45,551 bases of DNA from SAR324 cluster bacterium. Its GTDB lineage: Bacteria; SAR324; NAC60-12. A program made the position numbers and the translations under genes. The stretch lies in the NCBI GenBank assembly GCA_015231825.1, contig JADGAV010000040.1:1-45551 (forward strand), written 5' to 3'. This document shows positions 1 through 7,814 of the stretch, piece after piece (the stretch's first letter is position 1; each line of letters starts with the position of its first letter). Under the pieces are notes generated by a model. That model saw only the letters and a list, made by a program, of their open reading frames with translations. It was not told the origin of the DNA and made no database searches.

Positions 1-1115
1 CAGGAAATCCCAGCGGGGTGGAATCATTCACCATTGCTGCCTCGGCCAATTCCGTCTTTGATGCGGAAGGAAATGCGGTCAATACAGCATTGTCTCTCGC
101 AACCAGTTTGAATGAAGTGCAAAGCGTATCCATTAGCAGCCGCGCTCCTACTGCCGGGGAAGCCGGAATTTCCATCGCGGCGACGGTGGATGTGACCTTT
201 GATATTGCCATGAGCATCAGTTCCTTCACCAGCAGCACCTTCTCACTTTCCGAATCCGGTGGCAGCAGCATCGCCGGATCGGTAAGTTTCGATATCAGCA
301 CGACCACGGCGAGCTTTTCTCTGGGGACGTCTTTGGCCTATCAGAGAACTTACACCGCCACTCTCAACGGGGTGGCAGGATCGAACAACACGACCTTGGC
401 CCTCACCAGCTGGAGCTTCTCCTCGGTGGATTTGACGTCGGATCTGGTGCTCTATCTCCCTCTAAATAGTAATGGTGATGACTTTAGCGGTAATGGGTAT
501 CACGGGACAGTTTCAGGGTCAATTGCAACTACGGATCGACTATCAACAGTAGACGGAGCTTTCAACTTTGACGGCACCGATGACATCATCACCGTGACCA
601 ACCATGCGGATCTTGACATTGGCCAAGACGCCAGCAGACGCTTCAGCCTGGCGTTTTGGTATAAAGCAGAAGGGACCGCGACCACAGCACAAGGCCTCGT
701 GACCAAACGTAATGGAACCAGTAGTGCCAACGATGACTATTCTGTTCTGACCGGAAGCGGCAATCTTGCCGTTCAGACGGGAAGCGGCGATAACACCGTC
801 TTTATTGCAGAACCGACCCGGAATACTTGGCATCATGTTGCTTTCACCCTGGAAGCCAATGGGACGACAACCGGTGTTCTTAAACTCTATGTTGATGGTG
901 AACTCGCCAGTAAAAGTTCCTACACGGCAAAAACAGCAGTACAAACTGCAGATCTTAAAATTGGATTTCTGCAAGGTGGCGCTTATTTTGATGGAAAAAT
1001 TGATGAAATACGTGTCTACCACCGCACCCTTACATCAGATGAAGTGAAAGCGCTCGCCGATCCCGACAACAACTGGAACGGCGCCCTCTGGGGAACCGCA
1101 GCTTGGGGGGACTAA
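1..1115 (+). CDS. Ig-like plus LamG-domain surface protein (5' end missing)
   Basis: The reading frame is open to the first base of the window, so the N terminus lies outside; a GTG at 18 is only an internal codon of the visible part. The visible ~365 residues hold, in order, a bacterial Ig-like (Big_5/SbsA-like) beta domain (roughly residues 45-135, with the VDVTFDIAMS and LAYQRTYTATL strands) and a concanavalin-like LamG_3 domain (about 140-345, beginning LVLYLPLNSNG, with FNFDGTDD, TWHHVAFTLE, YVDGEL and KIDEIRVYHRTL). The protein ends in a short Trp-rich tail (ALWGTAAWGD). Such proteins are usually secreted and bind sugars or other surfaces. No catalytic residues are seen. The function is inferred from domains only; the domain calls are fairly safe. 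Confidence 0.8.
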   Translation, partial: GNPSGVESFTIAASANSVFDAEGNAVNTALSLATSLNEVQSVSISSRAPTAGEAGISIAATVDVTFDIAMSISSFTSSTFSLSESGGSSIAGSVSFDISTTTASFSLGTSLAYQRTYTATLNGVAGSNNTTLALTSWSFSSVDLTSDLVLYLPLNSNGDDFSGNGYHGTVSGSIATTDRLSTVDGAFNFDGTDDIITVTNHADLDIGQDASRRFSLAFWYKAEGTATTAQGLVTKRNGTSSANDDYSVLTGSGNLAVQTGSGDNTVFIAEPTRNTWHHVAFTLEANGTTTGVLKLYVDGELASKSSYTAKTAVQTADLKIGFLQGGAYFDGKIDEIRVYHRTLTSDEVKALADPDNNWNGALWGTAAWGD

Positions 1116-1280
1116 AATGATGAGCACGCGGGATGCCTTTTGGAGGATGCTGAAAGAAGGTAGGGTGGGCTTATGAAAACGAGCCAACCAAAGAAGCAGA
1201 AGGGGCAAAGGCTGAAGGGGGGTTAGGCAGAAGACTGAAAAAGGGAGGGCCTGGCCCACCAACGGAACGCAAAGGCTGAA

Positions 1281-1325
1281 TGTTCCCCTGCTCTGCATGG
1301 GAACAATTAATTGATCATTTTTTTT
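1281..1325 (+). terminator. Possible terminator of the LamG gene
   Basis: Arms TGTTCCC (1281-1287) and GGGAACA (1299-1305) form a 7-bp stem with an 11-base loop. A run of eight T follows only after a 12-base gap (1318-1325), so termination is uncertain. It lies between the plus-strand LamG gene and the convergent antitoxin gene. Confidence 0.3.
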
Positions 1326-1590
1326 CAACTAATTGATTAATCAAATATTTGTGAATGATACTGGAGAGGAGTGTTTGATAGGGAATGCCTTCTTCTAAGG
1401 TTTTGACATGTGCCATTTCAAAATCGTTTTCAGTCATCCGGAGATTGACTCGTTTGTTTTTTTTGAATGTTTGACGTGCAGTTTCTTTAGCATTGAAAAT
1501 TTCCTGTTCAACATTTGGTACCGACTGGAGTTGTCCTTTCTCAAAAGCATCAAGAATTTCCTGCTCTTCTGAGTAGAGTTTATACTTCAC
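1315..1590 (-). CDS. Antitoxin of a BrnT-type toxin-antitoxin pair
   Basis: 91 residues, with the family-typical start MKYKLYSEEQEILDAFEKGQ and a C-terminal RHH/CopG-like part (about 45-91: RVNLRMTENDFEMAH, then EGIPYQTLLSSIIHKYL). In this family the antitoxin binds and neutralises the partner toxin, and its ribbon-helix-helix half binds the operon's own promoter. The ATG (1588-1590) lies inside the 3' end of the toxin gene, so the two are translationally coupled in the order toxin then antitoxin. The neutralising role is taken from the family and from the gene arrangement; DNA binding by this copy is inferred. Confidence 0.82.
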   Translation of the reverse strand: MKYKLYSEEQEILDAFEKGQLQSVPNVEQEIFNAKETARQTFKKNKRVNLRMTENDFEMAHVKTLEEGIPYQTLLSSIIHKYLINQLVEKK

Positions 1591-1873
1591 GATAGGCCCC
1601 TTTTTTCAGATAGTTCCTGGTTGTTTTACGACTGGGAATAATGGTTTTTAGAAAAATAAGGTCTTCCTGCCGTACAAACGGAACCAGGTAAATGTAATCA
1701 CGAATATTTACCTCGTATAGCGATTGATTGGGATATTTTTTCTGGTCGGAGTGAGGGAAGATGTCAATCGGTCCTTCACGTTCAATGGCATAAATAATTT
1801 CTTCGAAAGAAATATTGCGTTCATTTTTCAATTGCTGGTTCTTTTTTTTATTCCAGTCAAATCGTTTCGTCAT
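1580..1873 (-). CDS. BrnT-family toxin (RelE-like ribonuclease fold)
   Basis: 97 residues from the ATG at 1873 (MTKRFDWNKKKNQQLKNERN). The start matches the usual BrnT beginning, W followed by DxxKNxxLKxERxISFEE. Other BrnT-like parts are the IDIFPHSDQKKYPNQ turn, the YIYLVPFV strand and the basic C-terminal FLKTIIPSRK. BrnT toxins are small RelE-fold RNases that stop growth by cutting RNA. A second in-frame ATG at 1891 would add six residues and cannot be excluded. The frame is open further upstream to 2056, but that part overlaps the next promoter region and the start of the divergent gene, so it is not coding. The last 11 bases overlap the antitoxin. Confidence 0.8.
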   Translation of the reverse strand: MTKRFDWNKKKNQQLKNERNISFEEIIYAIEREGPIDIFPHSDQKKYPNQSLYEVNIRDYIYLVPFVRQEDLIFLKTIIPSRKTTRNYLKKGAYREV

Positions 1874-1914
1874 GGCAAATGTATGGTACATTCCAAGTTC
1901 TTTTAATAATTTTA

Positions 1915-1942
1915 AGCATAAAAAATGTGTGCGCTCTGTCAA
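1915..1942 (-). promoter_or_regulatory. Promoter of the toxin-antitoxin operon
   Basis: Reading the minus strand there is a perfect -35 TTGACA (plus coordinates 1937-1942), a 16-bp spacer and a -10 TATGCT (1915-1920, 4 of 6 matches). It sits 41 bp before the toxin ATG at 1873. The whole promoter lies in the short divergent region shared with the fibre gene at 1974. Confidence 0.55.
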
Positions 1943-1973
1943 CAGATAACTATGGGCTAAATAGGAGAAAATC

Positions 1974-4754
1974 ATGAAACGCTTCATATTCATCACAATC
2001 ATAACGGTTTTTATAACTCCGACGATGAGTTGGGCGCAAAGCACCCCGTCGAGCATCAGTGTGCCCTACACCTTTTCCAGCGGCTCGGTGATCAGTGCAG
2101 GACAGATGAATCAGAATTTTTCCTCGATTTACACCCTGGCTAATTCTCTGATCGGAACTTTAGCCGTCTCCAGCAATTCAGTAGGCATCGGGACTTCCAA
2201 TTCCACAGCCCGTCTTGAGGTACGGGGAGTCGGAAATTCTTCAGCGACCTCGGCTCTCAATGTGACTGATAGCAATGGCGTCTCCATGTTCTCTGTCCGG
2301 GATGATGGAAACGTAGGGATTGGCACAGCCAACCCTGATTGGCGATTCTCAATCGTCAATGGCGATTCCTCGTTCAAATTTGGTGATGCAAGCCACACCG
2401 GATTTGAAATGCGGCATGATACCGGGGGAATGCCCTATCTGGATTTCATCAATGATTCCTCAACCGATTTTGATATGCGTATCCAGTTGACCGGCGATGA
2501 CTCCATGCTCATTGAGGGAGGAAACCTGGGGATTGGCACCACCACACCCACCGCGACTCTGAGCATTGCAGCCTCCGGCAATACAAGCAATGACACCGCA
2601 TTTCAGATTGTTGATACCGGTCCCAATGCCATCATGACGGTATTGGGAAGCGGAGACGTCACCTTTACGGGCAATTTGACCCTGCCCAATTCCACTGCCT
2701 CGGCAGGGATAATTTATACCGCCACCGATCGATTTCTCCATAACTACGGGACTTCGAACACCTTTCTCGGGAAAAACGCTGGAAATTTGACCTTGAGTGG
2801 TGCTCTTCAAAACACGGCTGTGGGCGAAGATGCCTTGATGGCCGTAGCCGATGGCGACTTCAATGTTGCGTTAGGCTATTCTTCTCTTAGAGCAAATGCT
2901 TCCGGCTCCAACAACACTGCCTCTGGATGGAATTCATTATGGGCAAACACGGGTTCGAGAAATACAGCGCTTGGTTCTAAAACTCTTTACTCTCATCAGA
3001 CAGGAAATTTTAATACAGCGGTCGGTTCTGAGGCTCTTTTGCAAAATACGACAGGTGCCAAAAATACGGCCATTGGCGATAGTGCCGGTTACAATGCATT
3101 AGGGACGGGTAATGTTTTTATTGGCTACAAGGCAGGTTACAACGAAACCGGTTCCGATAAATTATACATTGGCACTGATGCCGCCACCAAGCCATTGATC
3201 TATGGAGACTTTTCAACAGGCAAGCTTGGTTTTGGAACGTCAAATCCATTGAGCACACTACACATCCACGAATCAGATACCAACACCAACACCGTAGTAC
3301 GACCGTTGAGCATCGCCCATACGCTGACTTCGGGGACGGCCGCTAGCGGAATTGGAGTGGGGATGTCCTTTTTTTCAGAGAATGATGGAGGCGCCCAAAC
3401 CGAGATTGCCCGCATCGATGCTGCTTTAGTAGATGCAAGCTCTGGGTCGGAACAGGGACGTCTGGATTTTTACACCAGCAGCACCAACAGTTTCACCACC
3501 CCAACCTTGTCCATCGGCAGTACCAGCGTCGGTATCGGGACGACAGGTAACCAATTGAGACTTCACATCAAAGGCGATTCCAACGAACCTTCGACTTCCG
3601 GAAATGTGGCCAACGGAGGAATACTGCTGCAAAGCAACGGGACCTTTGGTTTGGCCATCGGGACCTATGACTCCGGATCAGAACAATACGGATGGCTCCA
3701 ATCACAGTATGTGGACAATGCCAATTCCACAGAACCCCTGGCTCTGAATCCGCTCGGAGGCAATGTCGGCATCGGTACGACGACTTCAAGCACCAAGCTG
3801 CATTTATACGAAAATAACTCCTCGACCATTCCTCAAATAAGAATTGAGCAGGATGGCAGCGGCGATGCAGCTATAAGCTTTGACATCATAGCAGATGCAG
3901 GAGGAAGAACCTGGACAATGGGGGGCGATCGCAGCAATTTTGATTTCACAATCTCAGGAAGCACAACATTAGGGTCTACCCCCTATCTGGTCATAGATGA
4001 CAATACAGGAAATGTCGGCATCGGCACAACCATTCCCACCGCCACCCTTTCCGTCAGTGGTTCCCTCTCCATTTCTTCCACCAGCAATTCTTCAGGGTCA
4101 ATCCCGTTCCAGATTGTGGATACGGGACCCAATGCATTGGTGATCGTTCTCGGAAATGGTAATGTCGGTATCGGTACGTCGAGTCCGGACGATGCACTGG
4201 ATGTGGTCGGAGATATTGATGCAACAGGCTGTTTTCAAAACAACAATTCCGGGACGATTGGGGGAACCTGTGTCTCGGATTTTCGTTTAAAACAAGACAT
4301 CGAACCCCTCTCTGGTTCTCTGGACAAGATCCTTCGGCTGAATCCAGTGCATTTTCAATGGCGAGAAAAGTTGCAGCATATTTCTAAAGAAACAGGAAGC
4401 AGCATTGGCTTGATTGCCCAAGAGGTGGAAGAAGTTTTTCCTCATTTAGTGAAAACTGGAGAAGATGGCTACAAACGAGTGACCTACAATATCGAACTGC
4501 AAATGCATACGATTCAGGCCATCAAAGAACTCAAAGAAGAAAATGACGCACTAAAAATGAAATATGAGCAAATGGTTACCCGACAGAAACATCAGCTTCA
4601 AATCCAAGAGCAGGAAATGGGGGCTTTGAAGGCAATGGTACAGCAAATGGCGGGGCAGATGGCCCACATGAATCAGGCGATGAAGGTGCTGGAGGCGAAA
4701 AGGGCGGCAGCTTCCCAACCGGCCCGGCCTCAAAAGACAGCGTTGGTGCAGTGA
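1974..4754 (+). CDS. Secreted tail-fibre-like protein with C-terminal S74 self-cleaving chaperone domain
   Basis: 926 residues behind a good ribosome site (AGGAG, 7 bases before ATG). A Sec signal peptide is clear (residues 1-22, ending MSWAQ). The body has eight copies of a GNVGIGTxxPxxxLxV-like unit spread from about residue 65 to 745. Between about 276 and 402 is a block of YadA-head-like repeats (NTAVGEDAL, NTALGSKTL, NTAVGSEAL, NTAIGDSAG). From Ser768 comes a Peptidase_S74 intramolecular chaperone domain: the motif SDFRLK holds the Ser768/Lys773 pair expected for self-cleavage in endosialidase-type fibres. It ends in a long coiled coil (about 835-905). In this family the chaperone assembles a trimeric fibre and is then cut off. 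A cell-surface adhesin or filament is likely; no phage genes lie nearby. Confidence 0.88.
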   Translation: MKRFIFITIITVFITPTMSWAQSTPSSISVPYTFSSGSVISAGQMNQNFSSIYTLANSLIGTLAVSSNSVGIGTSNSTARLEVRGVGNSSATSALNVTDSNGVSMFSVRDDGNVGIGTANPDWRFSIVNGDSSFKFGDASHTGFEMRHDTGGMPYLDFINDSSTDFDMRIQLTGDDSMLIEGGNLGIGTTTPTATLSIAASGNTSNDTAFQIVDTGPNAIMTVLGSGDVTFTGNLTLPNSTASAGIIYTATDRFLHNYGTSNTFLGKNAGNLTLSGALQNTAVGEDALMAVADGDFNVALGYSSLRANASGSNNTASGWNSLWANTGSRNTALGSKTLYSHQTGNFNTAVGSEALLQNTTGAKNTAIGDSAGYNALGTGNVFIGYKAGYNETGSDKLYIGTDAATKPLIYGDFSTGKLGFGTSNPLSTLHIHESDTNTNTVVRPLSIAHTLTSGTAASGIGVGMSFFSENDGGAQTEIARIDAALVDASSGSEQGRLDFYTSSTNSFTTPTLSIGSTSVGIGTTGNQLRLHIKGDSNEPSTSGNVANGGILLQSNGTFGLAIGTYDSGSEQYGWLQSQYVDNANSTEPLALNPLGGNVGIGTTTSSTKLHLYENNSSTIPQIRIEQDGSGDAAISFDIIADAGGRTWTMGGDRSNFDFTISGSTTLGSTPYLVIDDNTGNVGIGTTIPTATLSVSGSLSISSTSNSSGSIPFQIVDTGPNALVIVLGNGNVGIGTSSPDDALDVVGDIDATGCFQNNNSGTIGGTCVSDFRLKQDIEPLSGSLDKILRLNPVHFQWREKLQHISKETGSSIGLIAQEVEEVFPHLVKTGEDGYKRVTYNIELQMHTIQAIKELKEENDALKMKYEQMVTRQKHQLQIQEQEMGALKAMVQQMAGQMAHMNQAMKVLEAKRAAASQPARPQKTALVQ

Positions 4755-4764
4755 GAAAAATGAC

Positions 4765-4786
4765 AAAAAGGAGTCCGTCCCCTTTT
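4765..4786 (+). repeat. GTCCCCTTT-type repeat / weak terminator, copy 1
   Basis: AAAAGG (4766-4771) and CCTTTT (4781-4786) can pair around GAGTCCGTCC, giving a hairpin ending in four T just after the fibre gene. The core GTCCCCTTT recurs at 6106-6114, on the other side of the next gene, in the same orientation. It resembles the short G/C-box repeats found between genes in many deltaproteobacterial-type genomes; this resemblance is from memory and not checked. Confidence 0.4.
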
Positions 4787-4865
4787 GCTAATCAGCCTTT
4801 TCTAACTGCGGTTCTAAAAATGGAGACCGGCTTTATCCGATAAAGCATTCAGCATTAATAATTTT

Positions 4866-6056
4866 ATGGCTAAAAAACCTGTTCCCAAAAAAGCTGCAAA
4901 CATCTCGAAACTGCAGACGACAACACTCGCTCCTTATTCAGTGCAGCGACTGCCCATCAATGGCACTCAATTTCAGAAGGAAGTTATAGAAATTCGAGAA
5001 CTGATTCGAAGTTCCAGTTCGGGTACTTTCATGTCCCGCGCAAGATCCCTGGTCAAAGGGAGCCACAAAGACAGTCGGCTGGACTGTTCTACCCTGGCAT
5101 CAATTAACGGGCGGGAAAGCGTTTTTTCAACTCATACAAAAATCCTTTCAAAAGACCCCAAAAATGTTGAAGCCAGAGGAACTGTTGTATTTGGTGTGGC
5201 TAATGATCCAAAGGGCTTGAATAATCATCAAATGAGGCAAGCGCTCATTCAAGGAGTGGTTTCCTGTTCTTACGAAAATCTCCCTGTAAACGCAGTCAAT
5301 GGGCTGGCAAAAGTGTATGTTCAGTATTTGGTAGACACGCTGAATGTCTGCAAAGCAGCTGAAGGGGGAGCAACCCCTCAAAACAAGCAAAAACAACTCC
5401 AGCAAATCAAAGACGTTGTCACGATTCTGTCAATCTCAATCAAACGTAAACTGGGGGCAACCAGTAGTTTCTTCGCCAAAGTAAAATCTTTTAACTTCAG
5501 TCCTGATGAATTTAAAGGAGAAGTAACGGAGGGGCAATTGAACAGCGCCTATCAATTGATCAATTGTATCGCAGCTATTCCGCTCACGAGAGTCTATGTC
5601 CTGAAACTGGTTGAGGAGGCCATCAAATACAAAAAAGACAAATACCAGACACATTTTATGAAAGCCGTCATTTTAGGGGAACAGGCAATCATAAATTTGT
5701 CGCTAAAAAAAATTAAATTTAAAACCGATGGGGACTTTGGAAAAATTTTAATGGATTCCTTGTCGGCGTATGGGATGGCGTACAAATATTTGGATTTGAC
5801 CAATATTGATAAAAGTAAAATAACTTTTATTTTCAATTATGTCAGCTTTCTTCACAACTTTATCAAAGAAGAAATTACTCAACCGGGAATTATTGGACTG
5901 GAAAAGTCCGTTCAAAAATCTCAATTAAAAAAGGCAAGAGATGTGCTTCACGACATCATCGCAAAAATTCAGGATGATGCCGATTTGGCCCCGGACCGAT
6001 TCAGACTTGAAAACTTGTGTACGAGTGTCGAAGGATCACTGAGTAAGTTTTCTTGA
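4866..6056 (+). CDS. Hypothetical helical protein, no family recognised
   Basis: 396 residues. The N terminus is basic (MAKKPVPKKAANISK) and has no signal peptide or membrane segment, so it is probably cytoplasmic. The sequence is mostly alpha-helical with alternating charged and hydrophobic residues, e.g. around 170-200 and 330-385, and has no motif I can assign. There is no clear Shine-Dalgarno before the ATG; the stretch just upstream is AT-rich (AATAATTTT). Codon use and composition are AT-richer in the second half than in the genes on either side. It stands alone between two copies of a short GTCCCCTTT element, which may point to later insertion. Length and codon structure support a real gene; no function is offered. 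Confidence 0.75.
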   Translation: MAKKPVPKKAANISKLQTTTLAPYSVQRLPINGTQFQKEVIEIRELIRSSSSGTFMSRARSLVKGSHKDSRLDCSTLASINGRESVFSTHTKILSKDPKNVEARGTVVFGVANDPKGLNNHQMRQALIQGVVSCSYENLPVNAVNGLAKVYVQYLVDTLNVCKAAEGGATPQNKQKQLQQIKDVVTILSISIKRKLGATSSFFAKVKSFNFSPDEFKGEVTEGQLNSAYQLINCIAAIPLTRVYVLKLVEEAIKYKKDKYQTHFMKAVILGEQAIINLSLKKIKFKTDGDFGKILMDSLSAYGMAYKYLDLTNIDKSKITFIFNYVSFLHNFIKEEITQPGIIGLEKSVQKSQLKKARDVLHDIIAKIQDDADLAPDRFRLENLCTSVEGSLSKFS

Positions 6057-6098
6057 CAAAGAAAGCACTTCCAACCGAGGCATTTTGGCAATTAAAAC

Positions 6099-6120
6099 CG
6101 GGACTGTCCCCTTTAAGGGA
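6099..6120. repeat. GTCCCCTTT-type repeat, copy 2, between convergent genes
   Basis: GGGACTGTCCC (6100-6110) is an 11-base palindrome. It runs into a second overlapping inverted repeat, TCCCCTTTAAGGGA (6107-6120). It sits at the convergent ends of the hypothetical gene and the aminotransferase gene, whose stop codon lies within it, and may act as a weak two-way terminator. It shares GTCCCCTTT with the copy at 4765-4786. Confidence 0.45.
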
Positions 6121-7258
6121 GCCAGGATTTGAGGCGTTTGACAGATTCGAGGACGTCTTCGGTGGATCCGCAGAAGGAGAAGCGCATGGTTTGATGTCCG
6201 CGGGACGGGTCAAAATCGATGCCGGGGGTGGCAGCAATGCCGGTTTCCTGAAGCAGCTTGCTGCAGAAAATTTTACTGTCATTGGTCAGATGAGCGATAT
6301 CGGCGTAGATGTAGAAAGCGCCGTCAGCAGGAGCCAGGCGGGACATGCCCATCGCGGGTAATTCATTGAGCAGGATCTCCCGGTTTTTGCTGTACCGGAA
6401 CACATGGCCATTCAATTCCTCATAACAGTCAAAAGCCGCAACGGCTGCCAGCTGGGAGAGGGCGTGAGGAGAAATATATAAATTCTGCGCCAAGCATTCC
6501 ACACTGCGGAGCATCTCATCGGGGATCACCATCCATCCCAAACGCCAACCTGTCATGGAAAAAAACTTGGAAAAGCTATTGAGGATCACTCCCTCTTTTG
6601 TATAGCTCAATGCTGACACGGCGGGATCCCTGTAGGTGATGCCATGATAGATCTCATCAGAGATAAAACGAATCCCTTGTGCCTGGCAGAAAGCACACAA
6701 ACGCTCCATTTCCTTCTTGCCAATCATCGTCCCTGTGGGATTGGCAGGGCTGGCGACCAGAAGTCCATCAATGGGAGCCTCCAGTCGATCAATTAATTCG
6801 GGGGTCGGTTGAAAGCGTGTTTCCGGTCCTGTCAGGATTTCAACCGGTTCCAGTCCCAATGCCACAAGGATATTGCGATAACAAGGATAACCGGGGGAAG
6901 CAAAAGCAACACGATCTCCGGGATCAAAGGCTGCTAAAAAGGCGAGGATGAACCCCCCTGTTGAACCGCTGGTGACCACCACATTTTCTGTAGCAAGGTC
7001 CAAATCATAAATATCTTGATAGTGACGAGCAATTCGTTCACGTATGGGGTCAAGACCGAGGGCCACCGTGTAACCGATTTTATCCTGATCGAGTGCGATT
7101 TTGGCAGCTTCGATCACTTTTTCAGGGGCCGGGGTGCTGGGCTGCCCCACTTCCATGTGCAAGACGTCTCCCTCCAGTTTTTCCCGATGTGCAGCGGCTT
7201 GCATCACATCCATCACGATGAACGGGGGAACCTGGCTCCGATTTGAAACTTTAAGCAT
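6113..7258 (-). CDS. Class I/II PLP-dependent aminotransferase
   Basis: 381 residues, the normal length for a fold-type I aspartate-aminotransferase-like enzyme. The PLP Schiff-base lysine is Lys231 in NSFSKFFSMTGWRLGW. The cofactor ring contacts are Asp201 and Tyr204 in ISDEIYHG, Asn173 is in NPTG, and the C-terminal MRFSF arginine should bind the substrate carboxylate. Enzymes of this kind move an amino group between an amino acid and a 2-oxo acid in the cytoplasm; the exact substrates cannot be told from sequence. AGGA lies about seven bases before the ATG. It is divergent from the STAS gene with only 93 bp between the chosen starts, so their promoters must overlap. Confidence 0.9.
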   Translation of the reverse strand: MLKVSNRSQVPPFIVMDVMQAAAHREKLEGDVLHMEVGQPSTPAPEKVIEAAKIALDQDKIGYTVALGLDPIRERIARHYQDIYDLDLATENVVVTSGSTGGFILAFLAAFDPGDRVAFASPGYPCYRNILVALGLEPVEILTGPETRFQPTPELIDRLEAPIDGLLVASPANPTGTMIGKKEMERLCAFCQAQGIRFISDEIYHGITYRDPAVSALSYTKEGVILNSFSKFFSMTGWRLGWMVIPDEMLRSVECLAQNLYISPHALSQLAAVAAFDCYEELNGHVFRYSKNREILLNELPAMGMSRLAPADGAFYIYADIAHLTNDSKIFCSKLLQETGIAATPGIDFDPSRGHQTMRFSFCGSTEDVLESVKRLKSWLP

Positions 7259-7351
7259 GATTGAGTCCTGCGACGGTAAGGTTTTGCGACTTTCATGAAG
7301 CGTCTGCTAAGTTATCTATTTGAGGAAAAAGAGCAAGAGGAGTTTGCAAAA

Positions 7352-7702
7352 ATGAATATTAAACACCGAATCGAAAACAAGATCGTCGTTTTTGACTTCG
7401 AAGGAACGTTATCGATGGAACATACCGAAGCGGCCAGAACATACATCTTTGATCTGTTGGCACCAAACGACTTGGACGGCGTTATTTTCAACTGGGAAAG
7501 GGTTGACTATGTTGATTCACAGGGGGTAACACTGGTCCTTTCTGTTTATAAATTTCTGCAAAGCCAGCAAAAAGAAATCGCCCTTTGCCATCTCAATGAC
7601 AGCAATCACGAGATCATGACAGGATTGGCACTGGACAAATATATTAAAATCTGTTCCACGATGCAGGAGGCGTTGGAAAAGCTCAGAAAAGTCAACAATT
7701 AG
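7352..7702 (+). CDS. STAS-domain protein (anti-sigma factor antagonist type)
   Basis: 116 residues from the ATG at 7352, chosen because AGAGGAG lies about nine bases upstream and the STAS fold begins at once (MNIKHRIENKIVVFDFEGTLS). The frame is open 19 codons further upstream to 7295, but that start has no ribosome site. The conserved loop YVDSQGV carries the serine that partner kinases phosphorylate in SpoIIAA/RsbV-type proteins. Such proteins release sigma factors or act as scaffolds in signalling. No kinase or phosphatase partner is in the window. The gene is single and closed by a strong terminator. Confidence 0.85.
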   Translation: MNIKHRIENKIVVFDFEGTLSMEHTEAARTYIFDLLAPNDLDGVIFNWERVDYVDSQGVTLVLSVYKFLQSQQKEIALCHLNDSNHEIMTGLALDKYIKICSTMQEALEKLRKVNN

Positions 7703-7736
7703 AGCTGGAACAACAAGAGGCGGAGGGCCTGAGAAT

Positions 7737-7776
7737 AAAAAAAGGGCATCTTCCAAAAAGGAAGATGCCCTTTTTT
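7737..7776. terminator. Strong bidirectional terminator between the STAS gene and fusA
   Basis: An 11-bp perfect stem, GGGCATCTTCC (7744-7754) with GGAAGATGCCC (7760-7770), has a five-A loop. It is flanked by seven A on the left and six T on the right, so it terminates in both directions, ending both the STAS transcript and the convergent fusA transcript. Confidence 0.95.
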
Positions 7777-7814
7777 AAACCTTGCTTTTCAACAAAGTAG
7801 AGAAGCGGGTTGGT

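Noticed and set aside
543..1022. 159-codon minus-strand frame inside the LamG gene
   Set aside because: It is antisense to a clearly conserved LamG domain and shows no protein-like pattern.
1974..4754. Prophage, suggested by the S74 tail-fibre domain
   Set aside because: The protein has a Sec signal peptide, and no capsid, portal, terminase, lysis or integrase gene is in the window.
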